Assembly (NCBI GenBank): GCA_016844565.1
Contig: JAENJB010000060.1
Coordinates: 1-6,876, forward strand
From: Dehalococcoidia bacterium
Lineage (GTDB): Bacteria; Chloroflexota; Dehalococcoidia; JAENJB01
Reading direction: 5' to 3'
Length of the DNA: 6,876 bases
Shown here one piece after another: positions 6,773 through 6,876 of the stretch; positions within the stretch are counted from its first letter, which is position 1; every line of letters starts with the position of its first letter. Made by a program: the position numbers and the translations under genes. The notes beneath the pieces are model-generated. The model searched no databases. It was given only the letters and a program-made list of their open reading frames with translations, and was not told where the DNA came from.

Positions 6773-6876
6773 TCAACCGGCGGTGGCCAGGATGGCCTCG
6801 ACGATCTTGACGTAGCCGGTGCAGCGGCAGAGGTTGCCAGCGATGGCTTTACGCACCTCATCTTCGGTGGGGTGGG
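6773..6876 (-). CDS. C-terminal end of a [2Fe-2S] small subunit of a molybdenum hydroxylase (CoxS/HcrC-type; partial, runs off the right edge)
   Basis: The last 33 codons and a TGA stop are present. They read from HPTEDEVRKAIAG through NLCRCTGYVKIVEAI to ATAG. The NLCRCTGY motif is the C-terminal signature of the four-helix [2Fe-2S] domain in CO dehydrogenase, xanthine dehydrogenase and hydroxybenzoyl-CoA reductase small subunits. Its two cysteines are half the ligands of the Mo-proximal cluster, which passes electrons from Mo towards FAD. The protein ends soon after the motif, as a stand-alone small subunit does, so it is not the front of a fused xanthine dehydrogenase. It probably belongs with the large subunit at 2864-5194, although a UbiD gene lies between them. 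The plant-type cluster domain and the rest of the gene lie outside the window. Confidence 0.9.
   Translation of the reverse strand, partial: HPTEDEVRKAIAGNLCRCTGYVKIVEAILATAG

Noticed and set aside
6676..6861. A 61-codon minus-strand frame overlapping the right edge
   Set aside because: It overlaps the small-subunit end in the wrong frame. The correct frame contains NLCRCTGY and stops at 6773-6775.
1..6876. CRISPR arrays, tRNA or rRNA genes, insertion sequences, integrase sites
   Set aside because: I saw no regularly spaced repeats, no tRNA-like folds, no transposase motifs and no terminal inverted repeats. The window is almost entirely coding.

Overview
All five substantial genes, and a truncated gene at each end, lie on the minus strand, so the window is read from high to low coordinates. 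The gaps between them are short (about 50 to 110 bp), most starts have a clear Shine-Dalgarno sequence, and I see no rho-independent terminator. This looks like one transcription unit or closely linked units. GC content is moderate to high, starts are ATG or GTG, and the lipoprotein has a Pro/Thr-rich linker behind its lipobox. The gene content suggests an anaerobic or facultative bacterium degrading aromatic or heteroaromatic acids. A Chloroflexota (Dehalococcoidia-like) source is my best guess from style alone; nothing here proves the taxon.

Layout in transcription order: (1) 6876-6773, the C-terminal end of a [2Fe-2S] small subunit of the molybdenum hydroxylase family; (2) 6683-5268, a UbiD-family (de)carboxylase, called UbiD-B here; (3) 5194-2864, a molybdopterin-binding large subunit of the xanthine dehydrogenase family; (4) 2806-1337, a second, divergent UbiD-family protein, called UbiD-A; (5) 1228-98, a lipoprotein substrate-binding protein of the AfuA/COG1840 ABC-importer type; (6) 50-1, the first 16 codons of another gene with a hydrophobic N-terminus. 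No gap between genes exceeds about 110 bp.

Inferred working model: the binding protein captures a substrate outside the membrane and an ABC importer encoded beyond the left edge takes it up. The Mo hydroxylase (small and large subunits here, FAD subunit not seen) hydroxylates or reduces the ring. One or both prenylated-FMN-dependent UbiD proteins then remove, or in reverse add, a carboxyl group. The substrate cannot be named from sequence.

The points most worth checking are the interleaving of two UbiD genes with Mo-hydroxylase subunit genes, and altered residues at otherwise conserved cofactor positions: Val for the metal-ligand Glu in UbiD-B, Asp at the usual His position in both UbiDs, and Ala for Arg in the RGFG-type motif of the large subunit. 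The binding protein also lacks the tyrosine pair of true ferric-binding proteins, which fits an organic ligand better than iron.
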